This document shows positions 11,141 through 23,218 of a stretch of DNA of 64,000 bases, one piece after another. The position numbers and the translations under genes were made by a program. Origin of the DNA: Hetaerina americana. Taxonomy: Eukaryota > Arthropoda > Insecta > Odonata > Calopterygidae. Numbering within the stretch: position 1 is the first letter of the stretch; every line of letters starts with the position of its first letter. The stretch is from positions 17,608,969-17,672,968 of the forward strand of contig JAKTNV010000004.1 in assembly GCA_022747635.1 (NCBI GenBank), read 5' to 3'. The notes under the pieces were generated by a model. The model did no database searches and was not told the origin of the DNA. It saw nothing but the letters and a program-made list of their open reading frames with translations.

Positions 11141-12330
11141 TTTTGGGAACTTCTTCCTTCCCTCCTTCAGTGCTTTTCTCGGGGATCGTAGACTCTCTCC
11201 CTCTCGATGCCCTTCCCCCTAAAGTTCTCTCATCCCTTTTGTAGTGCGTGTCCTAGTTTTTCCCCCATTTATTTTTTTCTCTTTTTTTTCGTGGAGGGCC
11301 ACCATCTCCATCCACCACCCGTGGGAACCCTTCGCCCACCCCCCGCCCCTTCAGCAACCTCCTCTCCCCCTGATTCCTTCCCGTCTCATTTTTTCTTTAA
11401 TCTAGCTTTTCCTTTCAAAGGCACCTTCCTCCTTTCCGCCGCGTGCCTTTTCGTTAGCCGACCCCTTTCCCTCCCCTCCTACCGCCCACTTCCTCCCCAC
11501 CTGTGCGCTTCCTCCTTCCTCTCCTCAATCAAAGCGTCACTTTCTCCCGAATCCCATTGCATCTCCTCCAACCTCCCCCACGATTCTATTCCATTCCCAG
11601 ACCCACCGCATCATCCCCATCTTTCACCCGCCCCCACTCAAACCTTTCTCTCTGGGTCTTCCTCCCCCCTCCGACTGGCACCACCGGAGGAAAGGAAAGA
11701 GAGACCCCTGCTCCACCCTCGTTTCTAGACTGAAAATCTCGTGTATATACCCCACCAACCTGCGTGCCCGACGCCTCCCCCTCAGACGTCTCCTCCCACA
11801 CCCGACTCTCTCTCTATCCATTCTCTCCCTCCCGGCCCAGGTAGGCAGGCGGGCAAGGAAGGAAGGCTTTCCGTAAGGAGGTAAGGGGCCCCTCACCACT
11901 GTTGCCATGTGAGCAAAGAACTGGGCAGCGAGTGCGGGGGGAGGGTGGGGCTGTGTTAGTCTCGACCGCGGCGGGAAAAGAACGTGTGTGGGGAAGGGGT
12001 GGGAGAATGAAGGGGAGGAGGGGGTCGGTCTCCCGGGAAGGAAGCCTAACTGCTGTGTGCCCGTCCGTGGTGATGGCCAGTGGTGGTTTAGTTGGCGGGC
12101 AACAGGGGGAAACATACACTCTTTCCCCGCCTCCCCTCTTCCCGCAATCCACGCCGCACCCCCAACTAGTCCCTTCCCTCCTCTCCCCCCTCGCTCTTTC
12201 AGGCCCATGAACGAGACTTGAACCTGGGAATCCTGTTCCTTTGTCTTTCGTCCACATCTCTTTGGTCCCGTCCCCTTCTCTTGCCTGCCCTTATGGCACT
12301 CACTCCACACAAACACAACACGCGTGTCCC
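11141..12330. other. GC-rich, pyrimidine-skewed block
   Basis: The plus strand from about 11150 to 11820 is dominated by C and T, switches to G-rich at about 11930-12030, and returns to C/T at about 12120-12300. Long overlapping frames on both strands (up to 251 codons on minus, 11624-12379) translate as proline/serine- or arginine/glycine-rich low-complexity sequence with no domain. I read them as a consequence of stop-codon depletion in skewed DNA rather than as genes. A 5' exon or promoter-proximal CpG-containing region cannot be excluded. Confidence 0.55.
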
Positions 12331-14214
12331 CCATCCTCCCCTTGCTATGTGCGTGTAGTTCTATTTTTAATTCACGCATGGATGCTGTAATTTCGCCTCC
12401 GGGAAGTGAACTTTATTTGGCGTTTTGGCGAAACCCCTTTGGCGTTTCATGCGTCTGGTTGCACTCGCCTGCATGAGCCGTTTGTATGTTTGTTTTCTTT
12501 TTGTCATGGGTCGTTTTTCAAGCGAAAGGTTTCTCAACCTCGAAACCCGCGCACGGATGCCAAAATGGACTGGAGAAATGCTTAAAGTTCGTCGCTTCTC
12601 GATGATAAATTTCAGCTGGTTTGGTTCGTACAAACTGCTATGAGCCGGTCAGTTGGATAACATTCTGATGTCGTCAGTTCAATTGCAATCGCCATTACAT
12701 TGGGCTAAATTGTTTTTGATATTCCCGTATGAAAACGGTGAAATCTATGCTGTGAGGAGTTTTTGGGCTACCCAGCATGGTGTCGCCATTGCTACGGAAA
12801 TGTATGGACTTTTGCTGTGTGGAAGTTGTGGAGTACGAGAAAGGCTGGTGATGTAACACCAACTGACACTCGTCCCCGTGACGGTTTAAAGGGTATTTTA
12901 TAGTTGTAGAATGTGCTTAGTACTATTTATTGAGCATTTCCCAAGTGAAACTGATACCATTGAAGAATATCTCTGAATAGTGTAATCGTTTGCGTGATAT
13001 ATATATATTTTCATTGCAGACATGTTACGATATTATGTTTAACACCTTTGAAGGAGAATCCTGAGGGTGTGACGTATTTCGGTGCCGCTAGCCTGGGGTC
13101 GATTCCAGATGGATGAGATTATATTTGTTCTCTCCTATTTTTAACATTTTTAAATCATTGTTGGCTGGAAATAAATATGTCAAATAATTCAACCAATTCT
13201 GATGATGAATACTGCAGGTATATGCACTGGGGTGCCAAACGTAAAAGTCTCTTACTGCAGAGTAAAATTACTCTTTCATCCTTTGCGGCTTTAATTGACC
13301 TATTTCGATAATTATCTCCTGCAAACCAAAGCTGAGAGGGTAGACTTTGATCGTTTTCTCTCCTGAAGTACGGCCGTGTGATCTAGTCCCCTATCTCCTG
13401 CCCGTATCCCACTAACACAAGAACAAGAGTTAAACGGGAGAGGACCCCAGTTTGTGCGCTTTTACCCTTCTCTATTCATTCAAGTACACTCACTTAATAC
13501 TCCTCATGTTAGTAGCACAATGCTACTCCATTCTTAGCGCACGGACCAACCAGTGACTGGATGCAGCGATTGGGGAGGGACAGCAGTGTGCTGACATTTG
13601 AGACCTTCGTGAGCACTTTTTCTCGTTCAAAATAAAGCAAACCGTGGGTTTTTTTTCATGCACGATTTTTCATCATCTCAAATTAGCTCACGCGGCTCGT
13701 TGCTCCGCTGAGGACGAAGGTGTCCTACCTACAATGAATGCCGCGCGTGACCGCCCGGTAGTAAAGAGTCCCCTTAAAGCTATCCCTCCTCAACCCTCCC
13801 CCCAACCTTCCCAGTAGGTGTGTGGTAGAGCTTCAGGCAACTCGTTCGGTTGTTGTCAGGTGGCTGGTTTTACGGAGTATTTCAGAAACCGAGACGCCGA
13901 AGCGACCCGATATAAATGGTTAGCTAAGGAAGTCAAAGTTAATCATGGGAGTTATAGTCTTTCGGGGAAAGTTTCTCGGTTAAAAAATTATAACAATTGG
14001 ACAATTTGTTCGTAAAAATTTGTTTACAATCGCTCGTCCTTATTAATTTTTGTTGCTGTATTCGTGGATCAAATTATAACGAAGAAGTGGCAAGGGAAGG
14101 AATGGATCTTTCAGCATTAAGATTGAAAGTGGCCGGGGAGGTGAACATCCAAGTGCCAAGGGAGGCAGCAAGAGGCATCATTTGACAACTGAAAAGGTGA
14201 TAGTATATCTACTA
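12331..14214. other. No gene recognised
   Basis: Mixed-composition DNA with short open frames only. No repeat matches were noticed beyond a short TA run near 12997-13007. Confidence 0.5.
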
Positions 14215-14303
14215 CAGTGTCCATTATCATGTTTAATAGTTCGATGTATAGGCCAAAAAAAGCTGTATAAGGACTAGTGCTTATCAATAAATAAATAAAG
14301 AAA
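14215..14303 (+). repeat. SINE-3 3' tail fragment
   Basis: Reads GATGTATAGGCC, GGACTAGTGCTTATCAATAA and an AATA-rich tail, matching the end of the SINE-3 copy at 49095-49285 (AATGTAAAGGCCGAAGTGCT ... AATCAATAAA). The tRNA-like head is absent. Confidence 0.5.
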
Positions 14304-14305
14304 AG

Positions 14306-14348
14306 TCACACACCGCTAGGGTGTGTGACAGGAGGTGACTCCGTGCTA
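14306..14348 (-). repeat. LINE-A 3' tail fragment
   Basis: Plus strand CACACCGCTAGGGTGTGTGA then CAGGAGGTGACTC is the reverse complement type of the tail at 7503-7541. It follows directly after the SINE-3 tail. Confidence 0.55.
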
Positions 14349-15329
14349 GGCATGCAACATCATGATTTTGTTATTTTAATTACCAGTGATTATGCTAAAT
14401 AATTTACACAATATAATGTACTAAGACACTAAGCATTATATACTAAGATTAGGTAAAAATTACAACACACCAAGCTACTTAAATGACAAAAGAATAATAC
14501 TTTTTCCCTCCAGCGCGGTTGCTTACAGTTACTTGTATTCTGTAGTCATTCGTGGGAAAAATGACAATGAATTTGTCATGATGAGACAACTTGAGCAGGC
14601 AAGCGATAAGACTTTTATTTTTCTGCCTTTGCTCTTCTAATGATAGATGGATGCAGAGCGTTTTTGTTGCATAGGGATGTTTAAGTTTGAAATAGACTGG
14701 TTGTCTTGCGAAAACGTATTTAAACCCTTAAAATAACAATAATAATATAGTTTTTTAATATATTGGTTAGAGTGTTTGCGAAAGTAAGGTTCCCGGGTTC
14801 ATTGCTTGGACATAACCCCTGTTAAGCCCATGTAGCTTGATCCTCTAGACCTATTATTCCCCATTTAACTGATCTTGTAGGCTGTTCAACATATTTTGAT
14901 CATATCATTTCTTTATATTGCACTTATGCATGGATAAGTGCTAAATAAAATGCTGGATTTAGCGTCAAAATTAACTATTTGGTTGTAAGGTTCAATAAGA
15001 ACGAAGAAATCGAATGCTAGAATAACCGGGTGTTCTACTCTTAAGCTCTCGCCATCGCATAATACTTTTTTGGCCGTGAATCATTATCACTATGCAATCG
15101 GCCATCCCTTGGTGTAAAGTGTAAAATATATTATTGTTATCCTCACTGAAGTCTACTTGGAAGCCTCCCCGAGGGCCTATGGTATATGGCTAATGACTAA
15201 TGTCACCAGCCATTAGTAATGTGCATTACTAACGGGTGGCTTTATTTTCGTCAAGTTGGGGTTGGCATCATGATTTTTCACACGCTCTTCCCTTTTGTGG
15301 TAACGAATTCTACGACGAATGATGGATTA
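14349..15329. other. No feature recognised
   Basis: AT-rich DNA without recognisable genes or repeats. Confidence 0.5.
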
Positions 15330-15331
15330 TA

Positions 15332-15886
15332 CAGGGTTCGTCCGGAAAATAAGTGTACTGACTCCTGGGCTGGGCGCGCCACTCCAGGCGCGCCCAGCAC
15401 CGCTCTGACGGGCTGCGATTGGAGGGGGGTATGTTGGCAAGCGACGCTGAAAAAGGCAGTCGGCTCTGAGCTGTGGTGTAGTGAGGAGCTTTGTTAACGC
15501 GAACCTCCACGCTCGACCCACGTCACGGAACGCGATGCCGAAGTTTTTGGAGCAGCGTTATTCCATCAAATTTGCGGTAAAGCTTGGGAAATCGTCTACC
15601 GAAACTGTCGGTATGATTGACCAGGCTTAAGGGGAGTCAGCCATGTCCAGAAACATGATCTTTCGGTGGCACAAGATGTTCGTGGAGGGCAGAGAAGAGG
15701 TCGACGACGAGTCTTCGAGAGGTTCCCGATGATGCCTTCGCGGGAGCGTTCCAGGAATGGGAACGCCGCTGGAACAAGTGTATCGACTCACAAGGGTCCT
15801 ATTTTGAGGAATATTAGCTTAAGATTGTAAAAGTGTAATAATTTTTTTTCCTGAGCTCAGTACACTTATTTTCCGGACGAACCCTG
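15332..15886 (+). mobile_element. Mariner-A: non-autonomous mariner deletion derivative
   Basis: 555 bp bounded by 30-bp perfect terminal inverted repeats beginning CAGGGTTCGTCCGGAAAA, flanked on both sides by TA, the mariner target duplication. A plus-strand frame from ATG 15535 encodes MPKFLEQRYSIKFAVKLG, TETVGMIDQA, a stop, then GESAMSRNMIFRWHKMFVEG and REEVDDE. This is the first helix-turn-helix part of a mariner transposase (target DNA is cut by the DDD catalytic domain that should follow). At about 15730 it jumps, in another frame, to AFAGAFQEWERRWNKCI and GSYFEEY, the transposase C-terminus, so the whole catalytic domain is deleted. A GC-rich 12-bp palindrome lies just inside the left end. 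An inverted copy sits at 40493-41049. Confidence 0.92.
15369..15398. repeat. GC-rich perfect hairpin inside Mariner-A
   Basis: GCTGGGCGCGCC (15369-15380) and GGCGCGCCCAGC (15387-15398) are perfect reverse complements around a 6-base loop, next to the left terminal repeat. The related copy at 40493-41049 keeps the hairpin with one loop change and a changed outer arm base. Confidence 0.9.
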
Positions 15887-16282
15887 TATATATATAAATA
15901 TATGCATATATATTATAGTGGTAGTATTATGTAGTATATATTCTACTCTCTGATTTTCTCTCCACTGCCATCATAAACGTTTTGGCAATAATTATTGAGT
16001 TGGTTTCCCATCGCCTTCCACAATAGTGTTTTTAACGAGACACCATCACTCAATGACCGTCCCATTGGGGTCAGCTACCTTTTCAGCTATCTCACTGAGG
16101 AACAGATGCTGCACGGATTACCTTTTGCCTGGCTCCTAACCTTCAACCTGTCTGGCATGGGTGACCCTACCAGGAGCGATTATTATTGCTCCCGCCAGCA
16201 CAGCTCTAGGGGTCATCGGAACGCACAAGCCCTTCCACCTCGTCAAGGTTGTTGTCCATTCCATGGAAAGGAAATACAAGTA
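15887..16282. other. Spacer between two mariners, with a TA-rich start
   Basis: The first 40 bases are TATATA-like. The remainder has a 102-codon frame (15995-16303) that runs into the next transposon and has no recognisable domain. Confidence 0.5.
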
Positions 16283-16381
16283 CGAGGGTCATCCGGAAAG
16301 TAGTACCCGTTCGTGAAATAAAGACACAAAAGTAAATATTAACAAACATAAAAAATTTTATTTGAAAGAGGATACTTTAAA

Positions 16382-16505
16382 CTACTTCTCAACATAATCT
16401 CCAAGCAAATTAAGGCATTTGTCATAACGTGTGACAAGTTTCTGTATTCCTGCTGCATAGTCCTTCGCCGCCAGCTCATTGAGATACGCGAGGGACCCAT
16501 CTTGC
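16382..16505 (-). pseudogene. Mariner transposase C-terminal fragment (inside Mariner-C)
   Basis: In the neighbouring minus-strand frame the translation KFVQDGSLAYLNELAAKDYA then QKLVTRYDKCLNLLGDYVEK ends at a stop at 16382. W/RYDKCL...GDYVEK is the usual end of mariner transposases. The junction with the N-terminal part lies at about 16490-16505 and changes frame, showing an internal deletion of roughly the whole catalytic domain. Confidence 0.85.
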
Positions 16506-16883
16506 ACAAATTTTTGCATAATGCAGATGGTGTTTAACAATTTCATGAACAATTGTTCGAGAAACATTGGGAAAATGCTCACAGATGTCATCAATTGTGA
16601 CGCGCCGATCGTTCCTCACGAATTCGTCAACTGAGCTCACCAGTTGGTCTGTAATGACAGACGGTCTCCCCGAACGCTCATCGTCGTGTGTGTTCCCCCT
16701 CCCCATGTTGAAGTTGCGACACCACCGCCGAACAGACGACTCGTCCATTACATTGTCTCCATACACCTCCTTTAATTGGCGATGAATATCACATGGGCGA
16801 ACGTTTCTTGCATTGAGGAATTTAATCACTGCCCTCACTTCACAACTGGCGGCGTTCTCAATTTTTTTAAACATTGTAAACAA
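16476..16883 (-). pseudogene. Mariner transposase N-terminal domain, truncated (inside Mariner-C)
   Basis: From ATG at 16883 the frame gives 135 residues. Residues about 5-60 form the first helix-turn-helix (NAASCEVRAVIKFLNARNV, DIHRQLKEVYGD, SSVRRWCRNF). The linker DDERSGRPSV is typical of mariner, and a second helix-turn-helix follows at about 80-125 (VTIDDICEHFPNVSRTIVHE). The frame reaches CARWVPR, the motif that normally precedes the catalytic domain, then falls into a foreign frame and stops. In family members these domains bind the inverted repeats. The DD(34)D catalytic part is absent, so the product could at most bind ends without cutting. Confidence 0.9.
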
Positions 16884-17044
16884 TCACAGAAACAACACAG
16901 GCAATGCTAGCGTCACGCAACTTGGCTCAGAGAAGGCAGACAAGCCACTGAAGCTATCTGACCTCGTCCAGCGGCTACTCGCGTCGTCAGCACTTCATGC
17001 GGCACGAACGGGTACTACTTTCCGGATGACCCTCGTATATACTA

Positions 17045-17047
17045 CAT

Positions 17048-17080
<33 letters not shown>
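17045..17080. repeat. TA-rich microsatellite
   Basis: TA alternation with one interruption (ATACAT), immediately outside Mariner-C. Confidence 0.9.
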
Positions 17081-17081
<1 letters not shown>

Positions 17082-17647
17082 AATAAATGTACATAGACAT
17101 GTGCATATACACATATTCATAGGAGTATATGGGACATCTATATACCAAATCATCATTTATTTGTCGCAGAAAATATGGTATATATACCATACCATAAACA
17201 CAGTATTCTATGAACAACCAGTTGCCGATGCAACATCTTTCCGTTAATGTTGCTCTGCTCTTCATACGTGCGTGACACGTATCGTCACTTTCTCGTTTCA
17301 TAGTGGTTTTGTGCCATGAAACCTTTTATTTGAAAATTTCAGCCGTTTCATTACTCCTGGTGCACACGCGCCTTCTTTGTTTATGCTCGAGGTCGTATGG
17401 CGTGTGAGAGCGATTCACGACATCTCCGCCAGTGACGCTCAGTGCATGACCTCCTCTCTGACCACGTTGAAAACCCGACCGACTCCTCCTGCTTCTCACA
17501 ACCACATTAAAAATTTATAGGCAAGCTGTTGGTGTGCAGTCCGTATTACTATTTCATGAGTAATGTGTCACACGTCATTACGAATTTAAATATGACTCAA
17601 CCGTTGTCAATCTCTACGGTATCGAGAGCGAAATTGCCTAGTGATAT
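17081..17647. other. No feature recognised
   Basis: AT-rich start, then mixed sequence without a gene. Confidence 0.5.
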
Positions 17648-17700
17648 ATCTACATGAAACCATGCTAGTCCATCAATGAAATATGTGGCAGGGAGTGACA
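17648..17700 (-). repeat. LINE-A 3' tail fragment (diverged)
   Basis: Plus strand ATCTACATGAAACCATG then ATATGTGGCAGGGAGTGA, with the same spacing between the CATCTACAT block and the TGTGGCAGGG block as at 598-652 and 32142-32200. Confidence 0.4.
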
Positions 17701-20700
17701 GGGCAACCGATGTAATAGTTGGTTTACGTGTATTGTCCGTGCAAGAAATGACAATGAGGAAATGGTATTTCGATTACAACTGTTGGAGTGCTTAAATTTT
17801 ATTGTTTTGTGATCGTGCATTTTACAGGGAAATAAAGAGAATTTCTGGAGTCTTTGTTTTTCCTCCTGGCTTTATCGGTTAGCGGTTTTATTTAATTCGC
17901 CATTCTTTTCATCCAGCAGGTGCAGGCAAGCAACAAGCGTGATTGTGATTGGTTTCTTGTTATGAATTTTTGAATTGAAAACATGGTATCGCTTTCGTTT
18001 GGAGCTTCGAGTCAAACCAGTGTTCTTCTGCCTTTGTCGCGAACGTGAATGTTAATTTCGATGCTGCGACGGGCTGAATTCGGAATGGTAATGGCGCTTC
18101 ATTCCATACGATGAAATCCAATTGGACGATATTAATGGCTGCGGCAAAGTCGAGGCCGTCGAATTTCAATTGGAACATTTGAGTGGGCTAGATTTGATTG
18201 TTCTCCTTCTGGCTTGCATGTTTAGTATAATTGCATAGCATGCTATATTGCCCTCGCAACATGTGTATTAATTCTATATTTCAACCTTTTTGTACTTCAG
18301 GATTAAATTCTACGTTTTTCATGGTTAGTGGGTATGATAAATAGCTATGGTTTAATATATTTACGAGGGATTTTAAGTGGATTGATACAATGAGAATTTG
18401 CATAAAAATCGACGTTTGTGAGGACGAGTAAATACGTGATAAATACGTGTAAATGATTAAAGGTACCACGAGGACGCGTGGCAAGGAGTATTAGGTTACG
18501 AACGGGTACGGATAATTTTTTATTGCATTAAATAACCTCGAAAGGTGGAAAATCTTTTTAAAAAATAATGGCCACAATTACCTACTAGGCATTAAATTGG
18601 TTAAATATCACCTTCCTTATCAAGAATGAATATTTTATAAAAAGTCGGGTGGTTCGTCATAAAATATTATGTCCTAGGGCTTAGGGAGAGGGGGCAGTAA
18701 AGAGATGAGATTCATTCGACATTTAAGCATGCTAATCATCTGGCATCAGGAGTCCTTCGGAGTAACATCTCTTACATAATGTCCAATGGAACGACTCGCG
18801 TCGCGTGAATGAATTTGCGCTCGGTGCCCACGCTAGTGTCCGGCGGCGGCGCCACGAGTCGCCCTTCGTCGAGACATGGTGTTTATTCCGCTGGGTGTTG
18901 TTAAAAGTGTTTCAAGAGTCGATGTGGCGTGTTTTGTGGGTTAGCCGCGAGCCACTCGCGTGAGATAAGAGTCGGGTGCAAATTACAATGGGGTTTTTGG
19001 TGCCAATGTCAGCAGGCGACCCACTTACGGTAGCCACCCCTTCGGCTCTCACCCCTCTCCCGGCTCCCACACTCCTCGATCGAACCAATCGGCGATCCTC
19101 TCCCCTCTCCATGTAATCCTCGACTTCTCCCCCTTGCCGCCGACCCCACACACAGTCACACTACCCCGCCAGAACAACTTCCCCCCCGTTCTTCTTATCT
19201 CTACCATCCTTATAATTGAATTCCGCATCATTAGCCATTCATCGAAGTCTTCTTGAGTGTACATGCGTGGGCATATGAAATGCGGCGATGGAATTGGAAC
19301 GGCAGGAAATCTATAAAAATATAATTCTTAGAAGATACTTTGTTTCAATTGGCCATCGTCGCTGTGCTTGTTTGACATGCCTTATTTGAGATATTCTAAC
19401 ACTTCCCTCCCCTCGTATTCTTATTACGGTGATACTTTACACATTTCATTTAGAATACGATTCGAACGAAATATATGCATGCGTACATGTATGTAGAAGA
19501 GATCAGAGTACTAATTTGGATAAGCCAAGTTAATTTCGAAATAGCAGTCTAAAATGAAGTGGATAACATTTTTTAAATCTTGTAATTCATCCCAATTTAT
19601 TAACTTAAAACTCTTACGTTAATAAATAATGGATTAAAAATTTATATATATTTATATAATCTTTAATAGTAAATAAATATGTACACACGTAAATACATGG
19701 TCACACAGAAACACTTTGGATATAGGGCAAAGGAAAACAGTAAGGGCACAAGGAAGAACAGACAAACTGTTAGTAAATATCCAAGGAAAAAATTGAATTA
19801 AAAATACTTCTGTGACCACTAACTTTCGTAATTAGTTGTGTACATCGATACCAGTGAGAATTGCCTTTGTCTTACTCAGGGAATTTTTAAGGAAACAACA
19901 TCTATCATGTTTCATTACCCTCTCTTGTGGTATGAATTATTTTTAAAATTCACTCATTAGTTTTGTAAGCAAAACGCTTCACACAAAGAATACACTGTCG
20001 TTAATTAGAATATTTATTAAACCATGCGATGTCCTATCAACGAAACGTTGGTCGTGCAGTAAAATGGTGCATTTGCGATCGCAAGGTTATTTTGTTTTCA
20101 TTAATCGATGCTTCCCGAGAAATTAAATCAGCACCGCGAATATGAAAAGTAAAAATTTATTTAGTATAATTTAAGTTATTTTTTTATTAAATGAAGTAAC
20201 CTTTATATTCAACGTATTGCATGCATAGAGCACTCGTCATATATTCTTAATAATTGAGAAGAATACTTAAAGAATTTACAAAATTGTTATTTATACTGAT
20301 TTTGCGATTTTGTTCCGGTAACTGCGACGATAGAAACTTGTATCTTAACAGTTAGGACGTAAAATGTAGCGCGGCTCAGTTGGGTGATCGCCGTTGCTGT
20401 GGAATGAAAAAATAGGATTGCCTTTAGAAAGCAGTTTTTTATTTCTATAAAATCATCCTTATTCATTTTAAATGATGCAATCTGTCTATTTATGGATATC
20501 ATTTTGGACGCCAAATACCGACCGACGATGGAAAGCACATACTATATTCTTTGAAGTTTTCTTGAATTAAAGAAATGCTTCGTTGTTTCCTCAATTTGGC
20601 ATTTAGCGAAGGCACTGGCAGGTCCTTTCACTCCACACGTTTATAATTATTTTTAAAAAGCTTTTTTAAACCATTAAATATTGGAAAGATGAGAAATAAT

Positions 20701-23118
20701 AACACTTGATAAGTGGCCTTCCTTATGAGGCTGGCAGCATTGCCTTTCATTCAGTCGATCTGTGCGGGACGTGACATCTTTCAGCTGATAGCTATAATTT
20801 TCTTTTGCCATCGTGATTCACCTCATCCGCCTTTTAAGCAGTGCCTGTGTGCACAATTAAACGGCGTCTTTCATCATTTACAGTGAAAGGTATCCCGCAC
20901 ATGATGGCCTGAAAACATCAATTATATATGGAAAATAATTATCAACCGAGTTAATTACGTACTGCGGGCCATTGTTACTCCTTTTGACGTGAATTCGTTG
21001 TATACTTAGTTAAACGTTTTAAAAAATAATGGGGAAATCGTCAGCCACGAGTTAGACATAATAGGTGTAAGTATGGGAGAGTGTCGGCGAAAATGTTTTA
21101 TATCCCTATTCGTAAATTATAATCACTTGAATTTTCATGTCGATGTAAATTACCGCCGTCTCTTTTAGTGTTTTCTTTTATTAATGATTATTTGAGAATG
21201 ACCATGTCGAAATTATTGCCAATGTTATTATTAAACGAATGTATAAATTCAGTCCAGTACGGATATTTAATCAAATGCAAGATTATTTGCTCGGTGAATA
21301 TTTCAATTGCGAATTCTTGTGACCGGTCCAAATCTGTGCTACTCTGTAAGTGACGATTTTTCAAGGAGGATCTGCTCAGGGAGGAGTTTCTCATGAAAAT
21401 TTTCAAAATATTTGTTTAGGCGCGGAACATTCTCCCCACCTCGTATTTGATGAAGCGATGACCAGAAAGTTACGCCTGATTCAGCGCCTGAATGCCGTTC
21501 CATTCCTTTCTTTGCGTAGCCACACCATTTTCCGCTCATTCACAGGACCTTCACGCCTTAACTACTTTTTGGGCGATCCGTTCACTTCACGTTTTTGACT
21601 CATAAATTTCGTTTTCAAACTTATAAATTACTTTGTACTCAATTGATATGCCTTCGAATCAGGACTGTTCGCAATCATTCCAAAACGTTTGTTCGTTTCA
21701 TTTTAATTTTTCAGCATATTAACCGGTCACTCTCCTTTGTCGACTTATACTTAATTATTTTTTGATTGCTATAGAATTTGTAGTTCCTATTCATGTAAGC
21801 AGTGTTAGTACATATAGATTTAACCAATTTCTAGACAATTCTACCTTTACTGAATCATCCAGCATATTACGAGATTAAGCAAAGCAAAAACTTGTGTTTT
21901 TTTATTACCCCGTCAAGTTTTTTTACGTGGTACTTTCTTGACGGGGGTTGATTGATTGATTGGAAACATTTCAAGTAATAAAATCTGTATTTCAGTTACC
22001 TATTCTTAATCATCCGTAAAACTTACATTCTTGCTTTCATTTTACCAGCGGAAATCATCACTTTCCTTTCCCATGCTGCTCTTGTTTACCCGCAAAGCCG
22101 TTAATCTCTGTAAATAAGTGTCGCTCAAAACAATACTTTCCGCAGTTGTCGCTTTTTCCTTCCGGGCCCAATACTCAAACTCAATGTAACCAGAGTAGAA
22201 ACTCAACAAATATAAAAAAGGCCCTTTTGTCCCCTGTATTACTTTAACGAGCGCCTAAGCTCTTAATCTAAAACCTCTTTTTCCCTCCCGAACGTATCAC
22301 ATTCACTTGAATTCACAGGATAAAGAATAGTGGCTCAACGCCCCTTGCCGCACAGCCCGTGCCGGGTCGCATGATTCAAATAAATGTAGGCTCGCAGGCA
22401 ATTTTTTCCTCCTTCGACCAACTCCTTTTTATGGTTTCTGAACTTTTTACGCCCCATCTCTTCCCTTGCACTTTATTGGTACTTTCCCTCTTCCCTGGAT
22501 TTTTAATATTTGTTTTCCTTCCGCATGATTTCATGAAGGATATTCCTCTTCACTCAATTTCATCGTTATATCAAAAGAAAAATATGAAATGTGCTTTCTT
22601 ATTTAGACTTAAGTAACAGTTTCAAAACTTTTGCAATCATTTCTGTGTGGGTTATTATATAATTCATTCACTTAAACATTGTATTATTCAGTATAAGCCA
22701 TAATTTTCGCGGTTGCTGAATTGCTTGTTCGTATACCAAAGGCCGCACTCAGCCGGAAAACCCCTCCATGCCGGCACAATTAAATACTATCCCATCTCCC
22801 GTGCCCGCATTCACCGCGCTCAACCGCCATCCATTCTCTTCTCGTTAATGTCATTAATTTCAAATGTGCCCCCAGTCACGTACATGCTAGCATTTTCATG
22901 CAATAGCTCCAGCTCCGATTAAAGGGAATCCACCGAGGCTTTACTTTTGAGACAAGTCAATCATCCAATGTCTTTTCGATCCCATTGTTTCGCCCGAAAT
23001 ATCGACTAGCTCCTAATGTAATCTCCCTCCTTGGATTGTTCAGTGTCCTTCCAATTCAATCCCGTTATGTTTTAACCTTATTATTAACTGCCGTCCTTGG
23101 CCATATGTATAGAGCCGA

Positions 23119-23122
<4 letters not shown>
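17701..23122. other. 5.4 kb with no gene or recognisable repeat
   Basis: AT-rich DNA with no open frame over 85 codons. A GC/pyrimidine-rich patch lies at about 18780-19200. A 10-bp hairpin CCCCGTCAAG ... CTTGACGGGG lies at 21908-21947. This is one of the longest stretches without transposon signatures and may be intron or unique spacer. Confidence 0.45.
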
Positions 23123-23215
<93 letters not shown>

Positions 23216-23218
23216 TAC
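23123..23218. repeat. TA dinucleotide microsatellite
   Basis: About 96 bases of TA alternation with a single phase shift (TAATAT) near 23208. Confidence 0.97.

Larger units (their letters stand above)
16283..17035 (-). mobile_element. Mariner-C: internally deleted mariner with perfect 33-bp inverted repeats
   Basis: 753 bp with identical 33-bp ends starting CGAGGGTCATCCGGAAAG, flanked by TA on both sides. Identical ends and intact flanks suggest a fairly recent insertion. The element encodes, on the minus strand, the two ends of a mariner transposase whose middle has been removed (see the coding entries inside). It is a different lineage from Mariner-A, although both ends share a TCCGGAAA motif. 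It lies beside a TA-rich tract, consistent with TA targeting. Confidence 0.95.

Noticed and set aside
11624..12379. 251-codon minus-strand frame
   Set aside because: Arg/Gly- and Pro/Ser-rich low-complexity translation in skewed DNA, with overlapping frames on both strands and no domain.
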